Positions 12,020 to 23,761 of a DNA stretch of 64,000 bases are shown piece by piece. The notes below the pieces were generated by a model that was given only the letters and a program-made list of their open reading frames with translations, made no database searches and was not told the DNA's origin. The position numbers were made by a program, and so were the translations under genes. Every line of letters begins with the position of its first letter. Position 1 is the stretch's first letter. Location: positions 5,772,775 to 5,836,774 of the forward strand of contig JAJEKV010000013.1 of the NCBI GenBank assembly GCA_021234155.1, given 5' to 3'. Source of the DNA: Isoetes taiwanensis (lineage: Eukaryota; Streptophyta; Lycopodiopsida; Isoetales; Isoetaceae).

Positions 12020-12838
12020 TTTTTTTTTTTTTTTGCAAGCTTTTTTATTTTTAAATAAGAATATAGGTACAATGCCCCGTAAGATGGAAAGAAGTATGGG
12101 CGGCGTGTTGCGTCCACCCTAAGGTGACAAGAAATAGGGGAGCTCAAGATCCATCCCCTCGATCTGACTCGTCTGACTCATCTGCATTTTTACTGGCCCA
12201 ATGGCACTTGAAGTATTCAATTTGGCCTTGGAGCTGCCCCAAACGGTCAAACTCTTTGTCATAATGTGGCCCAAGCTTCCTTCTGTGTGAAAGCCCCATA
12301 AGAGCTACCTCAGTAGGTAAAGGTTTTTTTAAAGCTTCCAAGGAAAAGCTTTTGTTTCCAAGAGCTATATTGCATCCAAGTGACACCGCACCACCCAAAG
12401 AGCAACTGTTATGAGGGAATCCACCACCTTAGAACAGTTCAGATGAATGATTTGTGGCCAAGCTAGACTATCCTGTGATATCCCTATAATTGGGGACACC
12501 CAATCACAAAATCCTTGAATTCGACTGCAGAAGAAAAGGTGGTTCATATCCTCGGCCTGCAAGCAACCAAGTGGGCATTGGTTGATTACTGGGAGCTGCC
12601 TGCGGGTGAGCCTATCCATAGTGCTTAGAGCATTCTGGATTGCAAGCCATCTGTGGAGTTGGAGCTTCTTCGAGGCCCAAGACGTCCAGCACCTCCTGAG
12701 CCAAATTATGAGCGATTGCTCAGGAACACCGAGCCTAGCAGCTGCTTTGAGCTCGTCTCTTTGCAGGCACAATCCATAAAGGGTCCTGACTGAGTAGCGG
12801 GGACGTCCCTCCAGGAGCCATTGCTCTGGTTCATCTTG
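12020..12838 (-). mobile_element. LINE 3' end with zf-RVT domain and poly(A)
   Basis: On the minus strand, a frame running from about 12838 down to 12365 encodes the zinc-binding tail found at the end of plant non-LTR reverse transcriptases. The visible pattern is W-A-I-Q-N-A-L-S-T-M-D-R-L followed by C-P-L-G-C, then E-D-M-N-H-L-F-F-C. After a frameshift near 12380 it continues to about 12147, and a run of 15 T on the plus strand (12020-12034) is the poly(A) tail. The reverse transcriptase core is missing, so this is a 5'-truncated copy, the usual outcome of LINE insertion. I could not find convincing target-site duplications. Confidence 0.75.
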
Positions 12839-13078
12839 CTTTTTTTTTCATCACAACAATGTTTATAATGCATCGACGTACAAAAAAATCCATGCCTTGA
12901 ATCAAGCTCTTGATGTTTGTAATATAGAAACACATTAGAGTCTTGATGCTGCCACCTAAGACTACCTTCAAAGAATTGCATCCATGTTTCTTTGGAGCAA
13001 ATTAGATAACATGGAATATAGAAACAAAATAAAACAATGAAAGCTTCATGTCCTCTCTAATCTAGCATGCTTGACACA
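12839..13078. other. Short AT-rich stretch
   Basis: A second short T run (12840-12850) starts this stretch and might be the tail of another retroposed fragment on the minus strand, but no coding or duplicated flanks support that. Nothing else is seen. Confidence 0.3.
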
Positions 13079-14475
13079 AATCCATGATGGGGTCAAATCC
13101 CCTTTTCCACCTCAACATAACATTGTTTAACCTTTGCAATAAGTCAATATCAAGTCAACAAATCGTCTCGCAAAACTATCTCTAAGGGGATTTGAACCCC
13201 CTGCCAGACTAGGCAGAACCACAACACTTCCAAACATGTGAACAAAATCATTCTTTCCCATTCCGGCAACCCTGTTGTGCATGCAAGCCTGCTGAACATC
13301 AAGCAGCAATCCATAACTATGCCTGCCAAAATCACCAAGAAAGTAGCTTAAATATTTCAAATGTAACATCATAGCTACACTTCTTTGCCCATTTTCTTGA
13401 ACTTTGGCATTTTGCGCACTCACAAAAGAAATTAATCTTTTGCAGATAGTATTTCTAGTTCTCTTGTTATTTCCTTTTGAAGAAAAGATGTATGAATATA
13501 AATGTGTCTCCATCATGGCTAGAAGGATAATTACAAGAAAATCTTATCAGGCATGATTACAAGATCCATGAACTTTAACCTCTACATCACTGTGCTACAC
13601 CTACTAACTAGCAACAGATATAACCAGTCTGTAATTATGTAGCAGCATCTATTATGCACACAAGGAGAGGCCAAAATTAGCAGCACTTCTAGCAATATAG
13701 CTCTCCAAGCTGCATCACGTACTATATGCCCACTACACCTATATGGAAGCAAAGCACAACCTAACCATAAAGCACCAGCGACTTATTCTGCACGTATTAG
13801 GAATCAAAACATCCATAAACTAAACATACGAATGACCCATATGTGATGCTGTAAATAAGAAAAACCACATGAAGACAAACACTTGGTGGAGCTGTTAAAC
13901 ATGAATGCTAATATATGAAGCGGGCAGTGTCGCGAGCACTAAAATCTCTGAAAGGTAGACCAGCAATTGGGTAGACCAAAGACAATAATCCATTCCGGCA
14001 AAGCTGTCAAGGATTCTTTCTCCATTATGCAAGCCATCCACACGACTGCATCGCAAGCCTGCTTAACCAATACAAATAGAACATACTTCAAAATACTGCA
14101 AAAATTCAACGAGTCTTTGCCTGGGATTAAAGAAGCCCAAAAACCTTATTTCCAAAGCAAAACCAATTACAACAACTCTGCTAAAATCCAAAAATCATGG
14201 CATCTTCCTTAAATCTGACGAGTTTTGTGCTCCAATATATCGATCGCCTCAACGTGCCTCCTCGTGTCTTCCAGGTGTTGCCAACCCCTAAATAGAAAGT
14301 ACAGAAGAGCCTATGATGCTGTGAAACCTCAATTAGAAAGTGCACAAGAACCTTCGATGCTGTGAAACCCTATTTCCACCACCAGCAATATATGTCAACA
14401 TATTGGAATACCCATACTAAACCTTATAAAAGCATATGGTAAACTTGTACTTTTCACAATTTTAGAACTTTATAG
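13079..14475 (+). repeat. Left arm of large inverted repeat
   Basis: This arm is the reverse complement, with scattered mismatches and small indels, of 16501-17849. Matching landmarks at the outer end are CCATGATGGGGTCAAATCCC here and its complement at about 17830-17849. At the inner end, CTTTTCACAATTTTAGA here matches its complement near 16507-16525. A minus-strand frame (13127-13516, 129 codons) is matched by a plus-strand frame in the other arm with only a few changes. I do not recognise this frame and it may simply reflect how recent the duplication is. Confidence 0.8.
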
Positions 14476-14754
14476 CGATATTTCAATGTAGATCGTTATG
14501 AGTTTGGCAACTTCACATTCTTCAACAAAGATAAAAGCCATTTATCTATATTGGAATATCGGTATGGCTTTTTCACTGCTTAAGTTTTCGACTAGTTCTA
14601 TGGTTTATCCATTAAAGATGCATGTTGGTGTTGGTGTTGATATTGATGTGAACGTTAGTCATGTAAATAAAGCATTTTCTACTGCATGAGATGAACAAAA
14701 AGTTAACACCTGAGGGCAGTTAGCATGCTTAGCTTTCTAAAAAGATTAGTGTTT

Positions 14755-15093
14755 AACCTTACCTGATTCAAGAAAGTGGCATTCATATTAATTTCATAAA
14801 TATAGTTGTATCTGAATGCTAGAAAACTATGAAAGGCAAAGTTAAAATCCAATTTGCCACTCCAGTTTAAAGTCCAAATAGAAGTTGCATCATTGTACTA
14901 TTTACAAACGAATGAAGTTTATCACACAAAACATATTCAACCTTACCTCATTCAAGAAAGTGGCACTCAATATTGATCTCAATACAACTGTATTTGTATC
15001 TGAAAGCTAGAGAAAAGTTATAATCCAATTTGCCATTCCACTTTAAAGTCCAAGTAGAAGATGCATCATTATATTACAAAAGGAATGAAGTCT
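14755..15093. repeat. Tandem duplication, two units of about 160 bp
   Basis: Both units begin with AACCTTACCT(G/C)ATTCAAGAAA, at 14755 and at 14939. Both pass through an AATCCAATTTGCCA(C/T)TCCA block and end near a GAATGAAGT motif. They differ by scattered substitutions and short indels, so the duplication is not very recent. No coding potential. Confidence 0.65.
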
Positions 15094-16179
15094 TAATGCT
15101 TCTTTCATAAATAGAGCTGTAATTAAACTAACATATAAGGAAGCTAAGGAGATGCAATGAATTGATACTGTAAGATACAAATCAATCTTCGTGTAAATAA
15201 TACCTCACATGCAAGGGATGCATATAAGCGAGCTATTTGGTAACCATGCATTAATAAGGCCATGCAAAATGTAAAGCCAAGGGAATGCATAACTTACTTA
15301 AGTCAAAATGGATCCTAACCTTCACCACCCATAAATTACTTGAAATTATAGCCTAAGTTTTTTTCAGGCTATTTTTAGGTGATTTTGGGCTTAAGTTTTC
15401 AGGCGGCGCTCTGGTGGCGCTGCCAGCTGATATTATATTCGATTTAAAATATTAATTTAAGACAGTCAACGGTGATTCAAAACCTAAAACACATTCAAGA
15501 AAGTTTCAACATTCAAATTTAAAGTTCACAGTTGAAAATTCACTTTTCAAGTTCACAAAAAAGGAAAACAATGAAAAAGTGACCAATTCAGGTTCAAGCT
15601 TCACAGTTGAATCCAAAACCAGTGCAGTATCTCTCAAGATGACTTTGGTATTGCTGCAAAAACACTTTCTACAATCGAACCTCAGAAATCTGGCAACTAA
15701 AACACATGACTGTCTCGCACTCCTCAAACCTTAAACCGAACATCAGACGACTCCCAGCAACTCAAACCTTAAACAGAACCTCAGACGACTCCCAGCAACT
15801 CAGAAATTACCAAGAACTTGAAATATCTTCCAAAAAATAAATGCAAGATCAAACACCTACAAGATTCAACAGAAAACACAGTTAGAAGAAGCATATAAAA
15901 GAAAAAGTAAAAAAAAAAAAAAAAACACCTAAAAGCTTTGCACAAAGCTTACGTCGGCTGAAAGATCCTGGCCTATCGCCTCCAGAATCGTCGTCCAAAC
16001 CAAAATGCAAGCCGTCGGGCGACTTGGCGCCTCAAAAAACGTCCTCGATGAAGGTCTCACGGAGGAGAGACGTGGCCCGAAAAAAATTACGGAATTAAAA
16101 AAAAAAAAAAAAAAGGGACCTTTTATACCCCTGCCGACATGGCAGGGGTAATTTCTGGGTGGTGAAGGCCACGTCGGAT

Positions 16180-16285
16180 AAAGTTCATGACTTGGCGGTT
16201 TCAGAGTGGAAACCCGCAGGTGGCACCGCCGCGTGGCGGCGCCACCTGTGGGTTTCCACTCTGAAACCGCCAGGTCATGAACTTT
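16180..16285. repeat. Near-perfect hairpin with 51-bp arms
   Basis: The arm 16180-16230 and the arm 16235-16285 are reverse complements over 51 bp with three mismatches, separated by GCGT. The arm starts AAAGTTCATGAC and runs into GC-rich sequence ending CCGCC. Such a structure would extrude as a cruciform or form a stable RNA hairpin if transcribed. It lies just inside the right arm of the large inverted repeat. It could be a foldback or MITE-like element. I see no clear target-site duplication. Confidence 0.85.
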
Positions 16286-16500
16286 CCCCCACACTAAACT
16301 TTCTAGCTTTAAAATATGGCTTTTGCCAAACACATGGCAAGCATGCATAAAACATGCTCAACATTTTTAAATTCGTAAGTGTACATTTCTCAACATAAAT
16401 TCCAAAAATCTTAGTCATGTGAATGTAGAGATGATCAACAACTCAAATACTACCACACATATGGACATTCATAAGAGGACGTTTGAAGCAGGTAAAGGCA

Positions 16501-17849
16501 ATAAAGCTCTAAAATTGTGAAAAGGTACAAGTTTACCATATGCTTTTATAAGGTTTAGTATGGGTATTCGTATACGTTGGTATAGATTGCTGATGGTTGA
16601 AATAGGGTTTCATAGCATCAAAGGTTCTTGTGCACTTTCTAATTGAGGTTTCACAGCATCATAGGTTCTTCTGTACTTTCTATTTAGGGATTAGCAACAC
16701 CTGGCAGACAAGGCGAGGCACATTGAGGCAATCGGTATGTTGGAGCACAAAACTCGTCGGATTTAAGGAAGTAGATGCCATGATTTTTGGATATCAGCAG
16801 AGTTGTTGCAATTGGTTTTGTAATAAGGTTTTTGGGCTTCTTCAATTCCAGGCAAAGACTCGTCGAATGGCCTGTGATGCAGTCATGTGGATGGCCTGCA
16901 TGGTGGAGAAAGAATCCTTGACAGCTTTGCCGGTATGGATTATTGTCTTTGGTCTACCCAATTGCTTCTACCTTTCAGAGATTTTAGTGCTCGCGACACT
17001 GCCTTCTTCATATATTAGCATTCTTGTTTAACAGCTCCACCAGGTGTTTGTCTTCATGTGATTTTTGTTCTTACAGCATCACATATGGGTCATTCGTATG
17101 TTTAGTTGATGGATGTTTTGATTGCTAGTACGTGTAGAATAAGTCGCTGGTGCTTTATGGTTAGGTTGTGCTTTGCTTCCAGATAGGTGCAGTGGGCATA
17201 TAGTACCTGATGCAGCTTGGAGAGCTATATTGCTAGAAGTGTTGCTAATTTTAGCCTCTCCTTGTGTGCATAATAGAGGTTGCTACATAATTACAGACTG
17301 GTTATATCCGCTACTAGTCTGTAGAGGTTAAAGTTCATGGATCTTGTAATCAGCCTGATAAGATTTTCTTGTAATTATCCTTCTAGCCATGATGGAGATA
17401 CATTTATATTCATACATCTTTCCTTCAAAAGGAAATAATAAGAGAACTAGAAATACTATCTGCAAAAGATTAATTTCCGTTGTGAGTGTGCAGAATGCCA
17501 AAGTTCAGGAAAATGGGCAAAGAAGTGTGGTTATGATGTTACATTTGAAATATTTAAGCTGCTTTCTTGGTGATTTTGGCAGGCATAGGTATGGGTTGCT
17601 GCTTGATATTCAGCAGACTTGCATGCACAACATGGTTGCCTAAATGGGAAGGAGTGCTTTTGTTAGAGGTTTGATTTGAACACTTAGGGGTTATTCACAT
17701 GTTTGTAAGTGTTGTGGTTCTGCCTAATCTGGCATGGGGTCCAAATCCCCTTAGGAACCATTTTGTGAGACGATTGTATATTGACTTATTGCAAAGGTTA
17801 AACAATCTTATGCTGAGGTGGAAAAGGGGATTTGACCCCATCATGGATC
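16501..17849 (-). repeat. Right arm of large inverted repeat
   Basis: Inverted partner of 13079-14475. Shared blocks include the poly-pyrimidine and TTGTGCACTTTCTAATTGAG region near the inner end. They also include the plus-strand frame 17389-17643, whose first residues MMEIHLYSYIF correspond to MMETHLYSYIF in the other arm. The end CCATCATGGAT marks the outer boundary. The arms have kept almost the same length, which suggests one inverted duplication event or two insertions of the same element in opposite orientation. Confidence 0.8.
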
Positions 17850-18623
17850 TGGTGGACGGTGTAGAATGCATAGGAAGGAATATGCGTGAGAATATTATGT
17901 AAATCATCGGTCCAAAACAAGCGATAAAGGAAAACAAGCAATAAGGGAATGTCTTAAAATAGATCTTGAACCTAGGGGCCATGCACAAATAACTTTAACT
18001 CTAGGGCTACCAACTTTGCTTTAAAAGCACCGAATATTCAAGACAATGAACTCACTGATTTTATGTAAGATAGTCAAAGTCCGACTAGTGCCAATTACGT
18101 TATATGACTCGAACTAAATACATTCAAGTTAGAATTTCAACTAAACAATGCATTAAACATATGTAGGGAGCATACTTAGAGTCATTTCGAGAGCTCCATT
18201 GTGTTTGAAAGGAATAGAAAAAAGCTATCCAATTCTATGCTAAATGCCAAGTGTAATAGTTGGGGGTCCCCAAACTAAGTGAATTTGATACAAAGGTGTT
18301 GATCCCCACTTTGAAAATCCTTTCCAGATTTGCCCCAAAACTTTGCCTAGTGTATGAACCATGTCAACATACACAACACTTACCATTATGTTGTTTATCA
18401 TTTGGTTCACGGCCCATATCTATATAACCTGCTCATATGCTTATAAAGTGCTTTGATTAAGATTCAAACAAGTAGGAAAAATTAAACTGTGCCTTGATAT
18501 GTGACAAATATTTGCGCTTATGTAGTGTTCCAGATCCTTGGGTGCCTCTTGTACCAACAGTTCATAACATTTGAAATAATGTAATGATCTTCTTTATTGA
18601 AATGGTCAAAACAAATTTTATAG
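17850..18623. other. AT-rich stretch, no gene seen
   Basis: No long frame, no RNA gene and no repeat boundary that I can support. The sequence is AT-rich with ordinary short homopolymers. Confidence 0.5.
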
Positions 18624-18775
18624 TTGGGAACGTTGTTCCCAACTTATCGGAACGTTGTCGGAACGGCGTTCCGGGTAACATGCACATTTGGAACGGGAAC
18701 AAAAGTTCCCGGAACGTGGCATGCCCTGGAACGTGTTCGGAACCGGAACGGCATTCGGAACGCCGTTCCCGGTAA
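18624..18775. repeat. Dense GGAAC / GTTCC array
   Basis: About fourteen copies of GGAAC or its complement GTTCC occur in about 150 bp, often as GGAACG and in head-to-head pairs such as GGAACGCCGTTCC. The result is a set of overlapping small palindromes with much higher GC than the flanks. It ends a few bases before the LINE insertion target at 18784. Every frame reads through it as repetitive peptide, which is a by-product of the repeat. Confidence 0.75.
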
Positions 18776-18783
18776 CCATGATT

Positions 18784-18800
18784 GCATGTCATCACAATAT
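18784..18800. repeat. LINE target-site duplication, left copy
   Basis: The 17-bp sequence GCATGTCATCACAATAT is followed at once by the T run (18801-18812) that is the LINE poly(A) tail on the minus strand. The same 17 bp recurs at 34566-34582. Exact duplication of this length on both sides is the signature of target-primed reverse transcription. Confidence 0.92.
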
Positions 18801-19273
18801 TTTTTTTTTTTTGAAGGACGACAATCTATTATCAAGGAAAATGGGATCTGTGACATGGGACTCAAAACCTAGAGGACGAAATAGTCCACTAAGCAAAACC
18901 ACCCATACACAGAATATAAGCCTACTCCTTGTGCCACCTTGAGGCATTTAATAGCCACATCACAATCAACCTGTTCTGCATCATCGAGATGATCATTAAC
19001 AAATATCAAATTATCATGCCACTGAATAGTACGAGGCAGGATAGCCTCGTGAGATGACATAACAGACTTCTTCCTCCCTGCCTTCTTCCAACTAACCTGT
19101 TGCCATGACTCTTTAGTGCACTGAAGACTAGGATCATCAGCCATAACAACCTCAGAAGAATGAGAGACAGAAGCAACATCATATAGAGTAGTAGGAACTA
19201 TAGCTGCGGGTGATGGTGCTAAGGATGACACCACCGGAACTGTATGTAGCGCATCTTCCATAGCCGAGAAATG

Positions 19274-19278
19274 CAAAG
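19274..19278. repeat. Chromovirus target-site duplication CAAAG, left copy
   Basis: CAAAG directly precedes the TG of the first LTR and recurs directly after the CA of the second LTR (33102-33106). Five base pairs is the usual size for Ty3 integrases. Confidence 0.9.
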
Positions 19279-20881
19279 TGTGACGTTCCATGTATTTATA
19301 TGGTCTACTATACGGGACACGTACAAATACAAGCACGTCACTCCATAAAGGTACGCTACCATGGGGGTATGGGAACTTAATTGCAACCTAGGGGGTTACC
19401 TTAAACAGGATTAAATTAGCTATGCTAATTTAACACATTAATAATAATAACCTATAACCTAGGAAATTAGGCTAATTACCATTTGGGAAGGCGCCACCTG
19501 CCCCAATCGATTGGGTAGCATGGGGATTGCCAAGTTTGGATGCCAACTTGACCCCTATCCCTGGGATTGACTCCTGAAGATCGACCAAGGAAGGCCAGGA
19601 GCTGGGCGCCATCATACACTTGCAGAAGCTCACCATAAACAGATCGTCCCCCTGTGGAAGTAAACTGAATTCTCAACTCCCAGAAGATGGAGGCGCCCCA
19701 TGGAAACGAGTCCAGCCAGAATTCAGGTAGGTGGCTATGTGAATTCTAGTTAACACTTGGTTGTGTCCGTCTCTCTCTGTTCTCTTTGTGAATCAATCAT
19801 AGAAACTAACCCTTGATTGTACAAACAAGTTCTCTTTATATTCAATTACGGTTCTTACTCAAGGGATGGATTGTTAGTTCTTTGTTTAATCGACTCAAAC
19901 GGGGCTTACGAGGGGTAGAGGCCTCTGAACCGTGTATTGTAGTATGCTCCTAGATAGCGCCATATGCGGTCCATTAATTGCGGCACATGTGCAAGAACCC
20001 ACCGGGTCCTAGATGCTATGGTCCGGCTTAGCACCGGACAAGGAACACAAGGTGACATGAGGGGTGGGGTCTTGCATGAGCATACCGCTCCCCGAGACTC
20101 CTACAATGGGCTAGGCCTGATAGCCGTCCGTAGAGGGCGGGTATGGGTCCGACACTCCCTGGTGTAGAGGTGTGATCCGTTATGGAGCATCCCACTTTGA
20201 GTAGATTTAGGGTGAGTAAGTCGGGTACGGGATGCGGGGTCGCTGATGCGGCACGTATTCTCTAGCTCACCCATGGAACCACCGTGATTACGGAAGGGGA
20301 CGCCTCCCCACTCCTGCCTCATCGGACCAGGCGCCATGAACCCGGGTAGGCTCGAGGGGTGATGCCCCGAGTTTGCGTCTCCCTAAGGCTATAGCAAAGC
20401 CATAGCATGAATTGACCCATCCGCAAAGTGTGCAATGGAGGGGCGGATGGAGTGGACAACCCTAGCCAATGTTCTATGCCACCAACGCCATGCCAAGACT
20501 TCGGTCTGGCCGATCTCTTGAGGCCCAGTAGCCGGTCCGATCCTCACGGAGTCCGGGGGGTAGAACCCGGGTTTGGGTGTTTTCTTAGGATTAGATGCAT
20601 ATCCTATGCCGTTGGTATTTTTTGGATGGATCGCCACCCTTCGTGGTGGTTATTTATGTATATTAGCGTCGCGTGTGCTAACCCTTGTATTCATGCTTCC
20701 GCGACGTAGGGAGTCCCATTGAAGGCGTGGGCGAATGACCCCTTCGTGTCCTTCTTCGGGCCTCATTTCATAGATGGGCGAAATAGGCGGAGGGCCCCGC
20801 TCATGGTGAGATGATCGCCATGGGAGGGAAAGTCCCCCGCATGTATACGTCCGGGGGTCGATATATATCGGGAGCGCCACA
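19279..20881 (+). repeat. 5' LTR of chromovirus
   Basis: Begins TGTGACGTTCCATG and ends GAGCGCCACA. It aligns end to end with 31505-33101. The first 400 bp are nearly identical, while the middle differs by many one- to three-base gaps, for example around 19490-19620 against 31715-31830. The 5' and 3' termini are imperfect inverted repeats (TGTGACG against CGCCACA). A TATA-like AT-rich stretch lies near 19830-19850, but I cannot fix a promoter. Confidence 0.93.
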
Positions 20882-20882
20882 G

Positions 20883-20900
20883 TGGTATCGAGCCGCGATT
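20883..20900 (+). other. Primer-binding site, initiator-Met type
   Basis: TGGTATCGAGCC begins one base after the LTR end. It matches the plant initiator methionine tRNA 3' complement (TGGTATCAGAGCC) apart from one missing base, the usual primer for plant chromoviruses. Confidence 0.8.
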
Positions 20901-21640
20901 TCGGTTGCTCGAAATCATAGCACCGGCCAAACACTAACTCGTAGCAAGTACCCAGTAGTTAGGAGGAGGCTAAGTCAATGTGTCGTTAGTTCTCTTTGTT
21001 GTTTGGCTTGGTGTTAGGTTAAGTTAAGAAATTGTAGCTTTGAAGTGGAGGGGCCAAGATTGAGGCCTAACAGTGTCGTGGGTAGCTCAAATGACGAAGG
21101 AGATGGTTTCTTTGGATCGGGCGTACTTGAATTACCCTAGAACAGCCAACTCCAGCGAAAAATAGTCAAGGGCAGGCCCAAAAATCGAATTCGGTACCGC
21201 TTTTTTTGTCGCTTTGCGATCAAGTTCGTCTACCGAAATGTTTGCTTCTGGCCCCCGGCCGTCCGACCAAGTCAACGCTGGCCCGCCAGTCAACTTCGGG
21301 CGCCGCTGCATTTCAAGACACCCCGCTGAGGCGTAAGCCCAGATAATGCCATCGGCGCCGGCCGTGTGTGGCGTATTTCCGCCGTATAATTTTTTTTAAT
21401 AATAAAATTTTGAAGTTAATAAGAAAAAAAAAAAAAAAAAAAAAATTTTTTGAAATTTTAAAAGTTAATTGGCCGTTTAGCAAACCATTTCCTGTCATTT
21501 TGTTTTGCTTCCGTGCCTCCAACCGCTGAGCAGCCCTCGCCATCGCCACCGGCCAGGACCTTGATCCTGCGCCCTTTGTGCCTTGAGCATCTTAGCGCCC
21601 CTTTTGCCATCCCTTAGCCAGCCATACCGCCGCTACCGCT

Positions 21641-21994
21641 ATGGCCATTACCAAGAGCGCTCCGGATCCGTCCACCATGAGCATCGTGGAGATCTACGCC
21701 ATGATTGCTAAGCACATGGCTCTCGACCCGACCCTCATCGACATCTTGTTGGATGAGCTGGTCAATAGGTTTGAGAACAACGATAGGATTCCATATCCCG
21801 TCTATCACTTCTCGAGCCATTCCTCATCCTTTGAACCTACGCCCCGACTCCCATATACCCTTGTTGAGCAACCCGATATGGTAATGATGCTCATCAAATT
21901 TTATCCTCCAACGAAGGCCATACGGAGGAGGAAGATGTCGGGGCGGGGCCCCGTGATTAGGGTTTTGCCGGGGAGGGCGACCACCGGAGATTGA
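21641..21994 (+). CDS. Unidentified open frame 1 upstream of gag
   Basis: An open frame of 117 codons starting MAITKSAPDPSTMSIVEIYA, in GC-richer sequence than its surroundings. It includes an acidic helix-like part (LIDILLDELVNRFENNDRI) and ends in a basic tail. The frame stops at 21994, and AT-rich sequence (about 22230-22850) separates it from the next open part. It shows no resemblance to gag as I know it. It may be an extra gene of the element or a captured host fragment. Confidence 0.35.
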   Translation: MAITKSAPDPSTMSIVEIYAMIAKHMALDPTLIDILLDELVNRFENNDRIPYPVYHFSSHSSSFEPTPRLPYTLVEQPDMVMMLIKFYPPTKAIRRRKMSGRGPVIRVLPGRATTGD

Positions 21995-22849
21995 GCGGGG
22001 CTGACACGGCTATTTCGGGGGTAGGGGAGTACCGGGTACCTCTGGGGCGGCTTTGCCGTCATTGATGGCGTGAGAGCCATTGAGGTTCCCCCATACCACC
22101 GGCATGAGGGTTCCAATGACTTTATCCGGGGAGAAATCCCCGACATTAGCATAGACTATCTGACAACTATTCAGATAGATATGGGTCTGCGGCCACAACG
22201 GTACCACGCTGAACTTAATCGCCGTGCAGGGTAGCCCTTAAGGACGAAAGTTCGCCAAAAGGCTATTTTTTAAGGGTATCGAGTAATTTTGATGCTATGG
22301 TTTAGTAGGGCCCGTTATAGATGAAAAAAATAAAATTAGCCAACCTTTCTACAAACAAATCTCATTCCACTTGAAAATTCGCCACATCCATTAAGCGTCA
22401 TAACTATGGATTCGCCTTATCCTCTACCCTCCTTCTCGAAGATTTCTTAAGGAATCGCCTAATATTTTAGGCTTTCTTCATAACCTAATCTATTCTCCTT
22501 ATCCATCCAGGTACATATGATAATTTTAAGAGTTATTTTTATAGCTATTGTGTTTCAAATACTTCTAAGGATGCACTGGAGAGCATTTTTTATAGACCTC
22601 CCTTTTAATAGATTTGTTTTATCTACAAGGATAAGCCACGTTCTCATTTGCAAAGGTTAAGTTGTGGTATTGCATCATGCAACTATAGTTATAATGTGTT
22701 TGTGTCCTTGATTAAATATGGATGCCGATGAATATTGCACTTGGAAAATAAAGACACTTAAATCTTGGCAAAATAATATTGGCCATGATTCGACTAGATT
22801 TCTATAAAAAAAATTAATGTCGAGAAAACATTCGCCAGCATAACTAATC

Positions 22850-23430
22850 TTGCAACCCTATTATTCGCCCGACCTTCTAAATTATGTTTGGACAAATTTG
22901 GCCTTAAGGGCAACCCTGTCGCCGTGCCGCAACCCAACGTTTTGCTCAGATCCAAGAAGACCTAAGGAGAGCTCGGGAAGAGCGCGAGAAGTTGGAACAA
23001 GAGGAGCGGGACCGACAAGATCAGCGGGACCAGCAGGGAGGAGGTGCATCTGGGAGTGGCTCGAACCCAAAACCCACGCATCCGACCGTTAAGCTCCGGA
23101 GGAAGGGAGTCGCCCATAAGGCCGGCAGTCAATACAAGGATAAGTTAAAGACTGTCGGGGCTTTTGGGAAGAAGACCAGCTCCGACCGGAGGCAGCAGAG
23201 AGTGGATAACTCCCGGCCGGTTGCTGGGGCTAAGACGGTGCCAACATCGTCGGGGCCGGGGCCACAGCGGAAGCCTCATCGGTTCCGACCCGGTGCGTAC
23301 TGGCATGCATTGGGGAGATCCGCAAAATTCAGTCCACGGACCTTCCATCGTGAAGTCGCCTTTTCGAGGCTGGTGCGAGATCCGCAGGCAATTTAAGACC
23401 GATCTCCGTTTCGGACCTTTGCAATTTTAG
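22850..23430 (+). pseudogene. Unidentified open region 2 upstream of gag
   Basis: Overlapping open stretches in different frames (22850-23092, 22992-23396, 23164-23430). The middle one encodes a strongly charged segment rich in E, R, D and Q (ERDRQDQRDQQGG) followed by a basic, G/S/P-rich part, as in nucleic-acid-binding linkers. The frame changes suggest one damaged gene. No family is recognised. Confidence 0.3.
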
Positions 23431-23761
23431 GCGCTCAAGAGGTCTGGCGAAGCCTACTTGGTAGCACTTTTTGTGATGCCAACCTTTGCGCTATCCACGC
23501 AAAAGAGGGTCACCATAATGCCTAAGGATTTAGCCCTCGCCTGTAGGATACGGGGAGCAACCTTAGCCTACTTAAGGGATCCGTTTGTACATATTTTTTG
23601 TGATAATTAATAAAAAGGCTTTTATTTTGAATTAAAAGTTTAATGTTTTTTTTTTTTAAATTTTAAAAATCTTGACGTCGGCTTTAATAAGAGGGTTTAA
23701 AAGGGGACCTGTAAGGTTATTTTAAACGCTTCTTTTCTTCTCTCCTCCCCTTCTAAGCGCC

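Larger units (their letters stand above)
14476..16500. other. Spacer of the inverted repeat
   Basis: AT-rich spacer between the two arms. It holds a tandem duplication (14755-15093), a poly(A) run (about 15910-15926), another A run near 16099-16114, and a GC-rich hairpin (16180-16285). A 139-codon minus-strand frame over the hairpin is explained by the palindrome and the homopolymers, so no gene is called. Confidence 0.6.

Noticed and set aside
12840-12981. A second retroposed fragment next to the LINE end
   Set aside because: Only a short T run suggests it, with neither coding nor duplicated flanks.
15929-16348. 139-codon minus-strand open frame
   Set aside because: It covers the hairpin and two homopolymer runs. 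Its composition follows from these and no motif is present.
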